64,000 bases of DNA from Aspidapion aeneum (taxonomy: Eukaryota; Arthropoda; Insecta; Coleoptera; Brentidae), in NCBI GenBank assembly GCA_963576565.1, contig OY755039.1, positions 83,664,955 to 83,728,954 on the forward strand. The letters are read 5' to 3'. Below, piece by piece: positions 23,040 through 33,416 of the stretch. Position 1 is the stretch's first letter; every line of letters starts with the position of its first letter. The position numbers and the translations under genes are program-made. Below the pieces are notes generated by a model, which was not told the DNA's origin, did not search any database, and saw nothing but the letters and a program-made list of their open reading frames with translations.

Positions 23040-24230
23040 CCCACTTTCAAGTGAAATCATATGAATTTTCGCCAGGTTAAAATACATATATTTAAACTGT
23101 TAAATGTTCATGAGATTACACCAGTAGTGTTTCATATTCTGCAGAAAATACTTACGAGATATCCTGAACCTTCCCGAGTTTTTGTTAGCATATTATTACG
23201 GTCATATCCGCATTCAAATAAAATCATATGAATTTTCGCCAGGTTAAAATACATATATGTAAACTGTTAAATGTTCATGAGATCACCCCAGTGGTGTTTT
23301 ATATTTCGCAGAAAATACGAGATCTCCTGAACCTTCACGAGTTTTTGCTAGCATACTATTACGGTTATATCTGATTAAATCTGTAGAAAACTTAGAAGAT
23401 TTAACCAGAAACTATTACGGTCATTAGATTACCCCAGTGATGTTTCATATTCCGCAGAAAATACGAGATCTCCTGAACCTTCACGAGTTTTTGCTAGCAT
23501 ACTATTACAGTCATATCCGCATTAAATCTGTCGAAAGCTTTGAAGATTTAACCAGAAACTTGTTGCATGCTCACAAACTCACAAACTTTCACTTTCTAGA
23601 AGCACTGTGAATCGGGCATATCCGGCTTAAATCTGTCGAAAGTTGAGAAGATTTCAGAAAAAAATGATTCTATGATCTGCGGAAAATCTGTAGCAGATCT
23701 CGCGTTCATGAGATATTGTAGGTTTTTTCTTCGGATTATGAAACACCATTTTTAAGTGAAATCATATGTTAAATGTTCATGAGATTATATCAGAAAGTGG
23801 TGTTCTTAATCCGCAGAAAATACTTACGAGATCTCATGAACTTTGACGAGTTTTTGTTAGTATATTAAGGTCATATCCACGTTAAATCTGTCAAAAGTTT
23901 AGAAGATATAAACAGAAATGTTAAATGTTGCATGCTACGCCTCAAATCACTAGCATAACCTACGAATTTCTATGAGTTTCTAAAAGCACTGTGATTTGGG
24001 CCTATCCAGGGTAAATCTCTTGAAAGTTGACGAGATTTTAGAAAAAAATTGATTTTATGATCCGCATCAAATCCCTAGCAGATCTCGCGTTCATGAGATT
24101 TTATAGGTATTTTCTGCGGATTATGAGACACCGTTTTTAACTGAAATCATCGCCAGTTTAAAATAAATATATTTAAACTGTTAAATGTTCATGAGATTAC
24201 ACAAAATTGGGTGCAATTTAAAATTTAGGC
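23040..24230. repeat. Degenerate tandem/dispersed repeat cluster
   Basis: Recurring blocks: aaatcatatgaattttcgcc (23055, 23223), aactgttaaatgttcatgag (about 23096, 23263, 24176), gcagaaaatac with gagat (several), and a gtttttgctagcatactatta block. The first two copies are offset by about 168 bp and later copies are shuffled. Non-coding. Confidence 0.75.
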
Positions 24231-24344
24231 TTAAAATGCAATATTCAAAATTTGCACTTACAACAGACTACCGAATTATAATTCAATCGAATCACCCAAT
24301 GAACACCGATGTAGCGGTCGCGTACACAGTGAAGTGGACAGTAC

Positions 24345-24626
24345 TATTGAGTAAATAACCCAAATAGAGGAGCCACCGGCGAGCTTTACTATATTGAGGG
24401 GCAGATGGCGCTGAAATAAATTCGTCTGGTACGCAATATTCAGAGACAACTACTATGATCTAATGGCATTTGTATGATAGGTATGAGCCTCGGAACTCGC
24501 ACATGTAACTAAATCGTACAAGCAGTCCCTGAATATTACGTACCAGACGAATTTATTTTAGCGCCATCTGCCCCTCAATATGGTAAAGATCGCCGGTAGC
24601 TCCTCTATATGGGCTATTTACTCAAC
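24345..24626. mobile_element. MITE with ~100-bp inverted arms and 8-bp duplication
   Basis: 282-bp element whose arms (about 24345-24448 and 24528-24626) are near-perfect reverse complements, both containing gcagatggcgct/agcgccatctgc and the aattcgtctggtacg segment. It is flanked by GACAGTAC at 24337-24344 and 24627-24634. An 8-bp duplication suggests hAT or P-type mobilisation. No coding capacity. Confidence 0.85.
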
Positions 24627-25264
24627 GACAGTACGAGTCGTGTCCTTCCACGTCCAACTTACTGAGTAAACAGAGCAGAAGAGCAGAGGCCAGAGACAAA
24701 CCAAAACACGCGAAAGATACGATGCAATTGCAATAATTCGACTATCGAATATCGATAGTTGATTCCGATCGTTGTTCCTTCTTCGTTCCCCTCTTCGCCT
24801 AGATTAGCAATGTTGCCACTTTTCATCAAATTTACGATAGGTTTGAAATTTGCAGTTTTATAATGATCGAAAACTATTAGAATCATTCGAATTTTGTTAG
24901 CATTGAAAAATATTGGGACGCCTTCCATCACAAATTTTTTCGGGGTGGGGGGGGGCTAATCAATAAATTGAGTATGCTTAGCCCCCCCAAGCCCCCCATA
25001 ACTTCGCCACTGGCTACGAGGGAAAATTCAAAAATCCGTAATTTAAGAAATCTGTCATCTCTTTGTTATTAGTGAAGATATTTCAATTTTGTGAAAACTT
25101 CTCTATAGACCTGAAATCTCGATTTCGACTAGACCGATCAAAAATTTGACAACGTCATTTTATTGGCAGGATCAACTGTCTGTAGAAAAGTTTTAATAGA
25201 ATTGAAATATCTGCCCTAAAAACGGATTTCTAATATTCCAAAGTTTTTAAATTTCCCTACTACG
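24627..25264. other. Intergenic, one hAT-like terminus
   Basis: At about 24945-25015 a G-run/C-run pair (ggggtggggg ... gccccccaagcccccc) ends in cgccactg, which looks like one end of a hAT-type element. I could not find its partner end. Otherwise AT-rich and empty. Confidence 0.4.
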
Positions 25265-26110
25265 GTCGGTTTAGAATGTTTTTCCATGTTGTCCGACGCT
25301 TATTCTCCACCTCCTTCGATCCTGACAATCATCTTCCGTCAGGTTTTTTTGACTCATTGATCTTTGGATTGACTGTTGCCATTACAGTTTAGGACGCCCT
25401 CTTTTTCTGCGCCCTATTGGTTGCCATTCTAGGACCTGCTTTGGTAATCTTTCGTCGTTCATCCGTTGTACATAGCCGTACCATATCAGTTGTCTTTTAG
25501 TGATGTCATCCGTTATGCTTCCCTCGATTCCCATTCTTTATTTTATGATCTCATTTCTTATATGATCTGGTCTAGATATTCTCATTGATCTTCTTATTGC
25601 ATCCTTATTTTTCTGTTACGCGACAAGTCTCTATTCCATGCAGCAGCGTGCTTTTCACCATTGTTTCATATATGTTAAATTTTACATTCTTTTTTATCTC
25701 TCTACTCCATAAAATACTGTTAAGACAACCAATTACCTTTTTTGCTTTTACTATTCTTTTTTCTAGTTTTTTACAGTCTGTTCCTGTCTAATCAAATGTG
25801 ACACCCAAGCATACATACTCATTGCATGGAGATATTGTTTGTCCATTATTTAGTTCCAACTCACTTGATTCGTTTTCAATACATAAGTACTGTGTCTTGT
25901 CCACGTTCACTATTAACCCCCACTTTTGGTATTCTTCCGTTAACTTTCTCATCATATACCCCATGTCTTCTTTATCATTAGCTACAATTACTTGGTCGTC
26001 AGCAAACTGTAGTGTGTATTCCCATGTCGTGTACTTTACGTTTCCAGTTTTATAGAGCTACTGCGATATATATTTTAAAAAGAGTTGGAGAGATACAACA
26101 TCCGTCTTAA
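25265..26110 (-). pseudogene. Decayed RTE-type LINE (reverse transcriptase and C-terminus)
   Basis: Read on the minus strand, it carries FADDQVIVAND (the RT catalytic ADD, about 25990), a downstream KTQYLCIE / NEYVCLGV region, and near 25400 the C-terminal LEWQPIGRRKRGRPK block. The same order and spacing occur in the LINE at 42917-44615, so the two are related. Frames are broken by shifts and stops throughout. Apparent plus-strand open frames at 25585-26055 are antisense to this element. Confidence 0.8.
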
Positions 26111-28640
26111 GCCTTTCGTTACCTGGAATTCTTTTGAAAGTCGATTTCCAATTTTAATTTTAGATTGCGAGATTTTATTTTCCCTCGTAGCTTAAAACTA
26201 CAAGTGCTAGAAAAAAACATTGAACTTTTTTTTTCTTGTCTCAAAATTTGAGGACGGTATGCGGTAGTGCGAAATCCCCAGATCACTCTCAAAATAACTG
26301 AGTTTCCCATTTAATACCACAAAAATGGGACATTCTGTACTTAATTATAGTTTAGGACCTCGGTAGGTATAAGTGTTGGTGATTTGAGGTTTGAGGTTGA
26401 GGATTGGTAGAGCCGCGGGACTGTAGACGCGCTGGTCGCTTTATAAAATCTGGGTGGATAAATCGTTAAAAAGACGATGTAAAAATATTAATTTTCCCGA
26501 GCCACACAAAGACAATATAGAGGATTGGAATGAACCTTGGTAGTTGTTTTCATCGTTCAGAGGAGATCCTCTCGCTGGCCCAGTCGCTGCAGTCGATCCA
26601 CACTAGAATCACACTTTGGTTCGAATCATGTGTAATGTTTTAGTTTGATTTTCAAAAGAATGTTATTGGATTTTTTTGGTTAATAGAATTTTATCTGCGT
26701 GGTGATCTCGATAGAAGACGGTAGAAGAAAGGATTCTTGGTTACGCCCTTTCGCGTAGACTCATTTTTCGTAGATGGCGCTGGCGTTTTGCTTGTGCCAA
26801 TCAAAATTGAAATTGTGTGGGTTTTTCGAATGCGGGAATTTGGCGCAAAATTTGAATTTAAAATTAAAGTTGCACGAACAATAAGAAAAAACATAAAAGA
26901 AAACAATTCAAAGTGGAATATCATAATGGGTGTAATGGGGATTTCTTATATTAAACAAAAAATATTACGTTGTTTTACCCCATAAGTTCTTTTTAAGAAT
27001 TTAATCTTCTAAAATTCCATGTTCACTTTAGCATTTTTCGCGAATTGTGCGAAACTTCTTAAGCAAACAAATTTAAAAATTATTCTGTGCCATGACGTAG
27101 TTAGAATGAATAGGTCGCAAGATAAATCTGTGCCTGGGGTAATTTCTGAATCAGCAAAAAGGTCCCTTAAAGTCTTTTCAAAACACAGTTCCGTGACCAT
27201 TTTTAATGATATATTTTGCATTTTTTATGTCGGAAGTTTTTTTCAGCTTCTCTTCCTAAAAGCTACGAAGAGTAATCGGTTATAAATATCATAAAATATT
27301 TTTATATGGCTGTTTTGAAAAAGGGGGTTTTGCGCACGGAGAACACGACCTGAAAACGGCAATTAGCGCGCGTCGCACGGAGGTCAGCTTGTCTAATTTA
27401 AACGATTGAAACCTCAATATCGAACTATTTTCTATCATAACTACTAAGTCTTAAAAAAGTGCCCAAGTACCTTATTAGTAGACCCCAATGCAGAAAATAG
27501 ATCAACTAACTCGTTGTCACTTGTTACGACAAGTCATAGGCCGTTTGATAGCCTACATAATGATCCTCACTTATTACGCGCGGAAAGGCGATTTTCATAA
27601 GTGCTCCAAGTTGGTAAACCAGAGATTGTATGGTGATTTCTTCACGTACCTATATTTAAAATATGGGTTAGTATCTTTAATTTTTACTCTTAAACCATTT
27701 GCAAAGTTTCAATTTGCTTATTAAAAAAATTAGATAAAAGTTGTGTATTGATATATTATAACTTTTCAAATATGTATTATATATATTGGAGTGAAAAAGT
27801 CTGGATCGATACGTATCAATTGCGTTTGTGCCTTTATTATTTCAATCATGTATCAAGGGTTGTACAGGTGCTACATTCAGCTGCCGCTTCTTGCCGCTGT
27901 ATTAGCTATGATTTATTGTTTCAGCGTTGGCTCATGGGATTGGCCGATGTAATTTATTTAATATCTCGCACAAAACACTGGTTTCACAGGATAAAAATCA
28001 ATCCGTTTTAAACTATGTATGTGAAAATAGTGAATATAAAGACTACGATAAAGAATATCAGTGCACGGTAAAAAATTGATATATAGTATAGCAAGATTAT
28101 TAAATTTAGTTAAATTTTTATAAAAAAGCTATGTTAAATAAAAAAAAGCTATAAGCTAGTTACGTACACACTCTCAAAGTATCAATTTTTAAAATTTTTA
28201 GCTTAAGAGGAAAAAAACGATATGCAACATATTTTTGGAGGCGACTGTACCGTCTCCAGAATGCACAGTATATTAAAATCAAATTTTTTAAACGCTAGTT
28301 ACATTTCCTAACTTTCAGCATCAATTTGTCAAAATTAAAACCATAAAATAATTTCGATCGTTCCGAACCGACAAGCTGACCACCGTGCGTCGGCGCCGTA
28401 TGCGAAACGTTTTGCACACGGTTACGTCATTTTTGCGCACGCTTACATCATTTTTGCATACGGGTCTCCCGTCATTGTGATTTTTGTTGTTGTCACCCAA
28501 CAATATAAGTTGGCTGAGTTCCATCGCAACCCCGTCACGGCTTCTTTGTTTTGTTAATCTGAGGGCACGGCAGTGCCTCGCCAAGTTCGCGCGCCGTACC
28601 ATCTTTTCTTGAAACATTTTAGCCGATATTTGATCTAACT
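26111..28640. other. Intergenic, nothing recognised
   Basis: Several short open frames (for example at 26737-26985, 27019-27285, 27488-27724, 27748-28011 and 28321-28617) match nothing I know and lack supporting context. At 28400-28460 a tacgtcatttttgc / tacatcatttttgc pair is repeated. There is no convincing gene. Confidence 0.4.
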
Positions 28641-28769
28641 AAAACTCTACTTGGGAATGAGCTATGAATCTCAAACTTTGCACAGTCGTAGACCTTTATG
28701 GAGTTAACTCCCCTCATGGAATTCCATAAAGTAGTAAAGTAGTTACCAAATTTCAAAAAACGTCAAAAT

Positions 28770-29990
28770 TGCCACTCACTCACTCACTCACTCATGTATA
28801 GATCATCAATATTCTACTGTACTTCCAGACATGCTACAAAGCTGAAATTTGGCAGAATTATGACCAAACCGCTAGAAAAAATCAAAAAACCCCAAAATTT
28901 TAATTTACTATACATGTAAATGTATGTAAAAGAAATGCTAGAGAGTTGAGCTTTGGCAGACTGATAGGAACTATGATAAAACTATAGGAAAAAATTTAAA
29001 AACAACAAAATTATAATTTATTTTCCTTTCCTATAAATGTAAAGTTTCCAGAAACGCTAGAGAGCTGAGCTTTAGAAGGCCGATAGTAACTAAGATAAAA
29101 CTATAGAAAAAATTAAAACACCCCAAAATTCTAATTTACTTCCCTCCCCTATAAATGTAAATTTATATAAAAGTAACATTGCCCACTTCCAGAAACGCTA
29201 GGGAGCTGAGCTTTGGAAGGCTGAAAGGACCTATGATTAAACCATGGGAAAAAATTTAAAAACCTCAAAATTCTAATTTACTTCTCTCCCCTATACATGT
29301 AAAGTTATATAAAAGTAACATTGCCCACTTCCAAAAATGCTAGAGAGCTAAGCTTTGGCAGACTGATAGGAACTATGATAAAACTATAGGAAAAAATTAC
29401 AACACCCCAAAATTCTAATTTACTTCCCTCCCCTATAAATGTAAAGTTATGTAAAAGTAACATTGCCCACTTCCAGAAACGCTAGAGAACTGAGCTTTTT
29501 AAGACTGAAAGTCACTATTATAACACTATAGGAAAAAAATTATTAACACAAACATTTTAATTTACTTTCCTCTCCTATAAATGTAAATTTATATAAAAGT
29601 AACATTGCCCACTTCCAGAAACGCTAGGGAGCTGAACTTTGGAAGGCTGAAAGGACCTATGATAAAACCATGGGAAAAAATTTAAAAACCCTAAAATTTT
29701 CATTTACTTTCCTCCCCATAAATGTAAAGTTATGTAAAAGTAACATTACCCACTTCGAGAAACGCTTGAGCGCTGAGCATTGGAAGACTGATAGGAACTA
29801 TGATAAAAATATAGGAAAAAATTTAAAAACACGAAAATTTTAATTTACTTCCCTCCTCCATACATGTAAAGTTATGTAAAATTCACATTGTCCATTTTTA
29901 GAAACCCTAGAGAGCTGAGCTTTAAAAGGCTGATGGGAACTATGATAAAACCATGTGAAAAAATTTAAAAACCTCAAAATTTGAAGTAAG
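28770..29990. repeat. ~141-bp tandem repeat array
   Basis: Begins after a short (actc) microsatellite at about 28774-28795. The block cttccagaaacgctagagag recurs at about 29187, 29328, 29471, 29611, 29753 and 29895, giving spacings of 140-143 bp, with two more divergent copies upstream. Each unit holds tgagctttgg, ggaactatgataaaacta, aaaaatttaaaaac and tacttccctcccctata. Non-coding. Confidence 0.9.
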
Positions 29991-30039
29991 GTATTGCAAA
30001 AGTTTTGAACAATATTCCGAATATTTTACTACTTAATTC

Positions 30040-30427
30040 CTTTAAAAAAGAAGTGAAATCATAACAAAAACATTTCATGTAAAAAACCAAGTACGTGAAA
30101 ATAGCATTCCGTAAAAAAAATTGAGATAAAAGTAAAGCCAAGTTCTCCAATACAAATTTCAAAATGAAAGGTTCTTACTAGTTTGGAAATGTTTTTCTAA
30201 AATTGGCTATTACGGCTGTAAATGACTCTTGGGCACAGTGCTAAATTGAACATAAAGAAGTTTGGCTGTAATAGCAAAGTTTAAAAAAACATTTCCAAAC
30301 TAGTAAGAACCTTTTATTTTGAAATTTGCATTGGGAACTTGGTTTTACTTTTATCTCAATTCTTTTTACGGAATGCTATTTTCTCGTATTTGGCTTTTTT
30401 TACATGAAATGTTTTTGTTATGATTAG
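30040..30427. repeat. ~380-bp near-palindrome
   Basis: Left arm about 30048-30220 and right arm about 30250-30425 are reverse complements with scattered differences, including aacatttccaaactagtaag / cttactagtttggaaatgtt. The centre is at about 30235. It could be a foldback MITE. Termini and target duplication were not resolved. Confidence 0.8.
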
Positions 30428-30470
30428 ATACTTCAAAAAATTGTTGATATTTTAAAGTTTTGGTGTAAAA

Positions 30471-31215
30471 ATGTCGGATTCTGAAGATATTTTATAGAAA
30501 GCAAGCGAAATATGTTCGGGACTGCCAATGACGGATCCAGGGGGGGCACTAGGGGCACTTGCCTCCCCGAGAATGAAAATTTTTGCTTGCAGCAGCGCAT
30601 GAAAGTGTCTATTGTTATTATCATCGAAATTACAACCACTTTTATTAATAAATTATCCTGAAGTTGTAGCCTAAACTTGCAAAATGTTTCGCCTCTTGTA
30701 GAAAATAATACATAAATCAGGTATTATAAGAAACAGGGCGGATCCAGGGGGGGGGGGTGGCACTAGTACCGTTTTTTACCAACAGAGAATGTCACCTAAA
30801 GTGCCCCGAGAAGCACCACTGGATCCGCCCTTGGGGACTGCTACCCACAAAATCCCAAAGCAGGTATGAATCTGAGTGTTGCCGATTCATGGAATGGAGA
30901 GTAGTAAAAAATGTCCAAACGTTCCCAGAAAACGCACTAATGTTATATTTTGAAGAACGGTCTGAGAAATTTAAATATTCAACGTTGTGGACGATTTTTT
31001 CGATGCTCGAGTCAATGTTAAGCATTAATCAAACAAAAATGCAAAAACTACGTCCCAAAAAAGTTCCAAATACAGATTAAGATTCCGGCCGGTTTTTGAC
31101 GAAAGCATTAGCCGACAAGTATTTACTTATCAAGGCGGTGCACGGAGGTCGAACTTCCCTAAAAGCTGGCCAAAAAGGATACTTTCGTTTGCGGTATTTT
31201 GAATCAAATCTATAA
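30471..31215 (+). pseudogene. Crypton-like tyrosine recombinase, N-terminal fragment
   Basis: ATG at 30471 opens a frame with a TAG after eight codons. The coding sequence is cut at 30525 by a hAT MITE and resumes at about 30834 after the 8-bp duplication. The resumed frame has YESECCRFMEWRVVKN, FPENALMLYFEERSEKFKYS and TLWTIFSMLES, which from memory is the core-binding domain block (ENxLLAYFxELSxKYKxSTLW) of Crypton-type recombinases. A TAA at 31078 is followed in frame by FLTKALADKYLLIKAVHGG and RTS, a plausible start of the catalytic domain with its first Arg. The frame ends at 31213-31215. The identification is by motif memory and should be tested. Confidence 0.55.
30526..30833. mobile_element. 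308-bp hAT MITE inside the Crypton-like gene
   Basis: Ends caatgacggatccag and ctggatccgcccttg are inverted repeats with two mismatches in 15. They are flanked by GGGACTGC at 30518-30525 and 30834-30841. A third copy of the terminal motif (cagggcggatccaggggggg, 30736) lies inside, suggesting an internal or nested element. No coding capacity. Precise removal together with one duplication copy rejoins the interrupted reading frame. Confidence 0.88.
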
Positions 31216-31841
31216 GGAAATTATTTATAACACATTAGTACACTAGTTAGCCTTGAAAAAAATAATTGATAACTTGTCAATTTTTTGCAGCGTCCTGTCA
31301 AACTTAGGTTATGGTTTTTTATCAGCGTTATCATTTTCACCAAATAAATATTTTAATAAATAAAGTTTGTGTTTAACTGGCTGTTTTAAAAGTGGACTTA
31401 CGGTTTTAATTAGCTATGGATAACAATAACTAGGGTATGTAGTAACCTATATTTAAAAGATTTTGATTGTTTTGCTTATTGCATAGCGCTGGTGAATTAA
31501 ATTGTGAAAGACTGATATATTTGTCAAATCCCTATTTCAAATTCATAATATAATAATATTTTTGTTAATGATTTCACAATATTTCCGACTACAGATATTC
31601 TCTAAAATATTCGTTACGATTCTGAAAAAAGATATTAAGAAAAAAAACTTGCACGAATTTGAACAATTTTTTATAATTAATTTTTGAAATTTTGGCGTTT
31701 TCGGTTTTTTTTCTGCATTGGTTAAAGGATTTGCACAATATTTTTACTGTATATTTATTAACATACTTTTTTTAAATTGTGTAAATTACTAAAAATTTAC
31801 GAAAAATTACCTATATTACTAAAAATTATTTTTTTATCCAG
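31216..31841. other. Intergenic, left flank of the Polinton
   Basis: AT-rich, no gene seen. The last six bases (31836-31841, atccag) are the left copy of the Polinton target duplication. Confidence 0.5.
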
Positions 31842-32168
31842 AGTAGTGTAGTAGTGCTTCGCCTGGTCTAGGTAAGGCTTAGCTGTTGAAAGGCCCTATT
31901 GGCAATGAGTTAGGTGCCAGCCAGTAAGATAGCCACTTCACTCGCTTAGCCTGAGCTAGGTAAGTCCTAATGTGAAAAAGGCCTCAGCTAGGTAATTGTT
32001 GGTTAAAAAATAAAATAATTTCTAAAAATATTTGTTAAAATTAATCGGGATAGCCTGTTATTTTCTCTGTGTGTTTAAAAATAAAATAATTTTAAAAAAT
32101 GACTGCACGAGTATCTTATCGGATAACCTTAGTGACCCCACACATGTTCTTATTTTATCTAATTAGCA
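31842..32168 (+). repeat. Polinton left terminal inverted repeat
   Basis: About 327 bp. The first 15 bp match the right end perfectly. It then carries one copy of the gctgttgaaaggccc ... atgagttaggtgcca ... gtaagatagc block, and homology continues through ttaaaattaatcgggatagc to tattttatctaatt. Confidence 0.85.
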
Positions 32169-32390
32169 AAAATATGATGCAACTTTTGTAATAATTTTGT
32201 ACACTGGGAGATGTTTATAGTTTATAGTAAGCATTTTTGATTGATATGACACATTTTTTTTCAAAATAAATTTTATATAAAATGAGTCAAAAAGAGGATA
32301 GGGTATCAAAGAAAAACAATAAGTGATTTATTAAATAATATTTGGTAAGTCTTTTTATTAAAATAAAATAGTGAAAGAAAAATACAAAAC

Positions 32391-33028
32391 TTAGTCAAAC
32401 TTGATGTTATAATTATATTTCTGTTGAAAAATTCTGCATGCCAATTTTCTTGTTTCTGGGTATTTGATTGCAGATTCCAATAAACAAAATTTGCATATCC
32501 GAAAGTTGTTTGGTACTTGTGTACGACACAGGATACATGTCTTTTGGATCTGAAAAAATAAGAAAATATACTTCAAATATTTTATTTTTAATTTATTTAA
32601 TTTTAAACATATATTAACGAGGAGAAGGAGATATTTGCTCATAGCAAAATAGGTCTTGTTCACCTCTTACTGTGTAATATTTTTCTATGTTCTTATGATG
32701 TTCAATTGATTTCTTGCAAAAACAAAACATTTGCTTACAACTAGAACAAAGCCTAGTGCCAATATTGCAATGTGAATAGTTTTAACAGAAACAAACGTTT
32801 CTTTTACAGTAAACACATACATTTTTACTACTACTACTACTATCCATCTGGTCCAGAAACCCAAGTTGCTTGGTTGTCACACATTCTGCAGACTTTTTTA
32901 TGTTATTTTTCTTCTGCCATCCTTGTGGTGATGTTTTATTTGTAGCTTGATAAATTTCTAGGTTGTCTTTTTCTGTTTTTTGATGTGATGATTTCTTGTT
33001 CATTGTTGTGGTGGTATCTCGGTTAGAC
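32391..33028 (-). pseudogene. Small Cys-rich gene, probably spliced, unknown function
   Basis: Minus-strand gene at the left end. An exon starts after an acceptor-like ttatttcag at 33029; its first ATG is at 33003 (MNKKSSHQKTEK...). It reaches CVYCKRNVCFC, a stop at 32782, then more Cys pairs in the same frame (LCSSCKQMFCFCKK). A second exon begins after ttttttcag at 32550 (IQKTCILCRTQ ... ICKFC) and ends at 32391. The CxxC pairs suggest zinc binding. The donor site joining the exons is uncertain, and the in-frame stop may be damage or lie in an intron. I do not recognise the family. Confidence 0.4.
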
Positions 33029-33416
33029 TGAAATAACAATTAAAAGGTAAGTATAATTTTTTACAGATTTTTTTATTTATCTTTTTTTTTTCTTCTAGGT
33101 GTTAATTTTTTTTTTAGGTTGTTTACTTACCTAGTTTAATGAGTTCCTAGACACACAGTGTCCGATGTCTGAACAAGTTGAGAGGATTCTGTAGAATAGT
33201 TTAAATTTAAAATTTATTTAAGTTATTGGATAGCCCCATGGTGCTGTGTTGGTGGAGTGGGGTAATAGTTGACGTTTATCGTCAAAAGGACTTAAAGCAA
33301 TCTTTTTTTGTTTGATTGTGTACACTTCGTGTTTGTGAGATCGGATCATGGTTTGAGAGATCTCTGTGATTTTATTTTTAAAAAGGCACTCAAGATAGTC
33401 ATTAAGTGTAATTTTT

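Noticed and set aside
25585..26055. Plus-strand membrane-like open frames
   Set aside because: Antisense to a decayed RTE LINE on the minus strand, which has recognisable RT motifs.
26737..28011. Short plus-strand frames at 26737, 27019, 27488 and 27748
   Set aside because: No recognisable motifs, no codon-use contrast visible and no neighbouring gene context.
28321..28617. 98-residue minus-strand frame with a repeated CKNDV motif
   Set aside because: Lies in a repeated GC-richer patch with no family resemblance or gene context.
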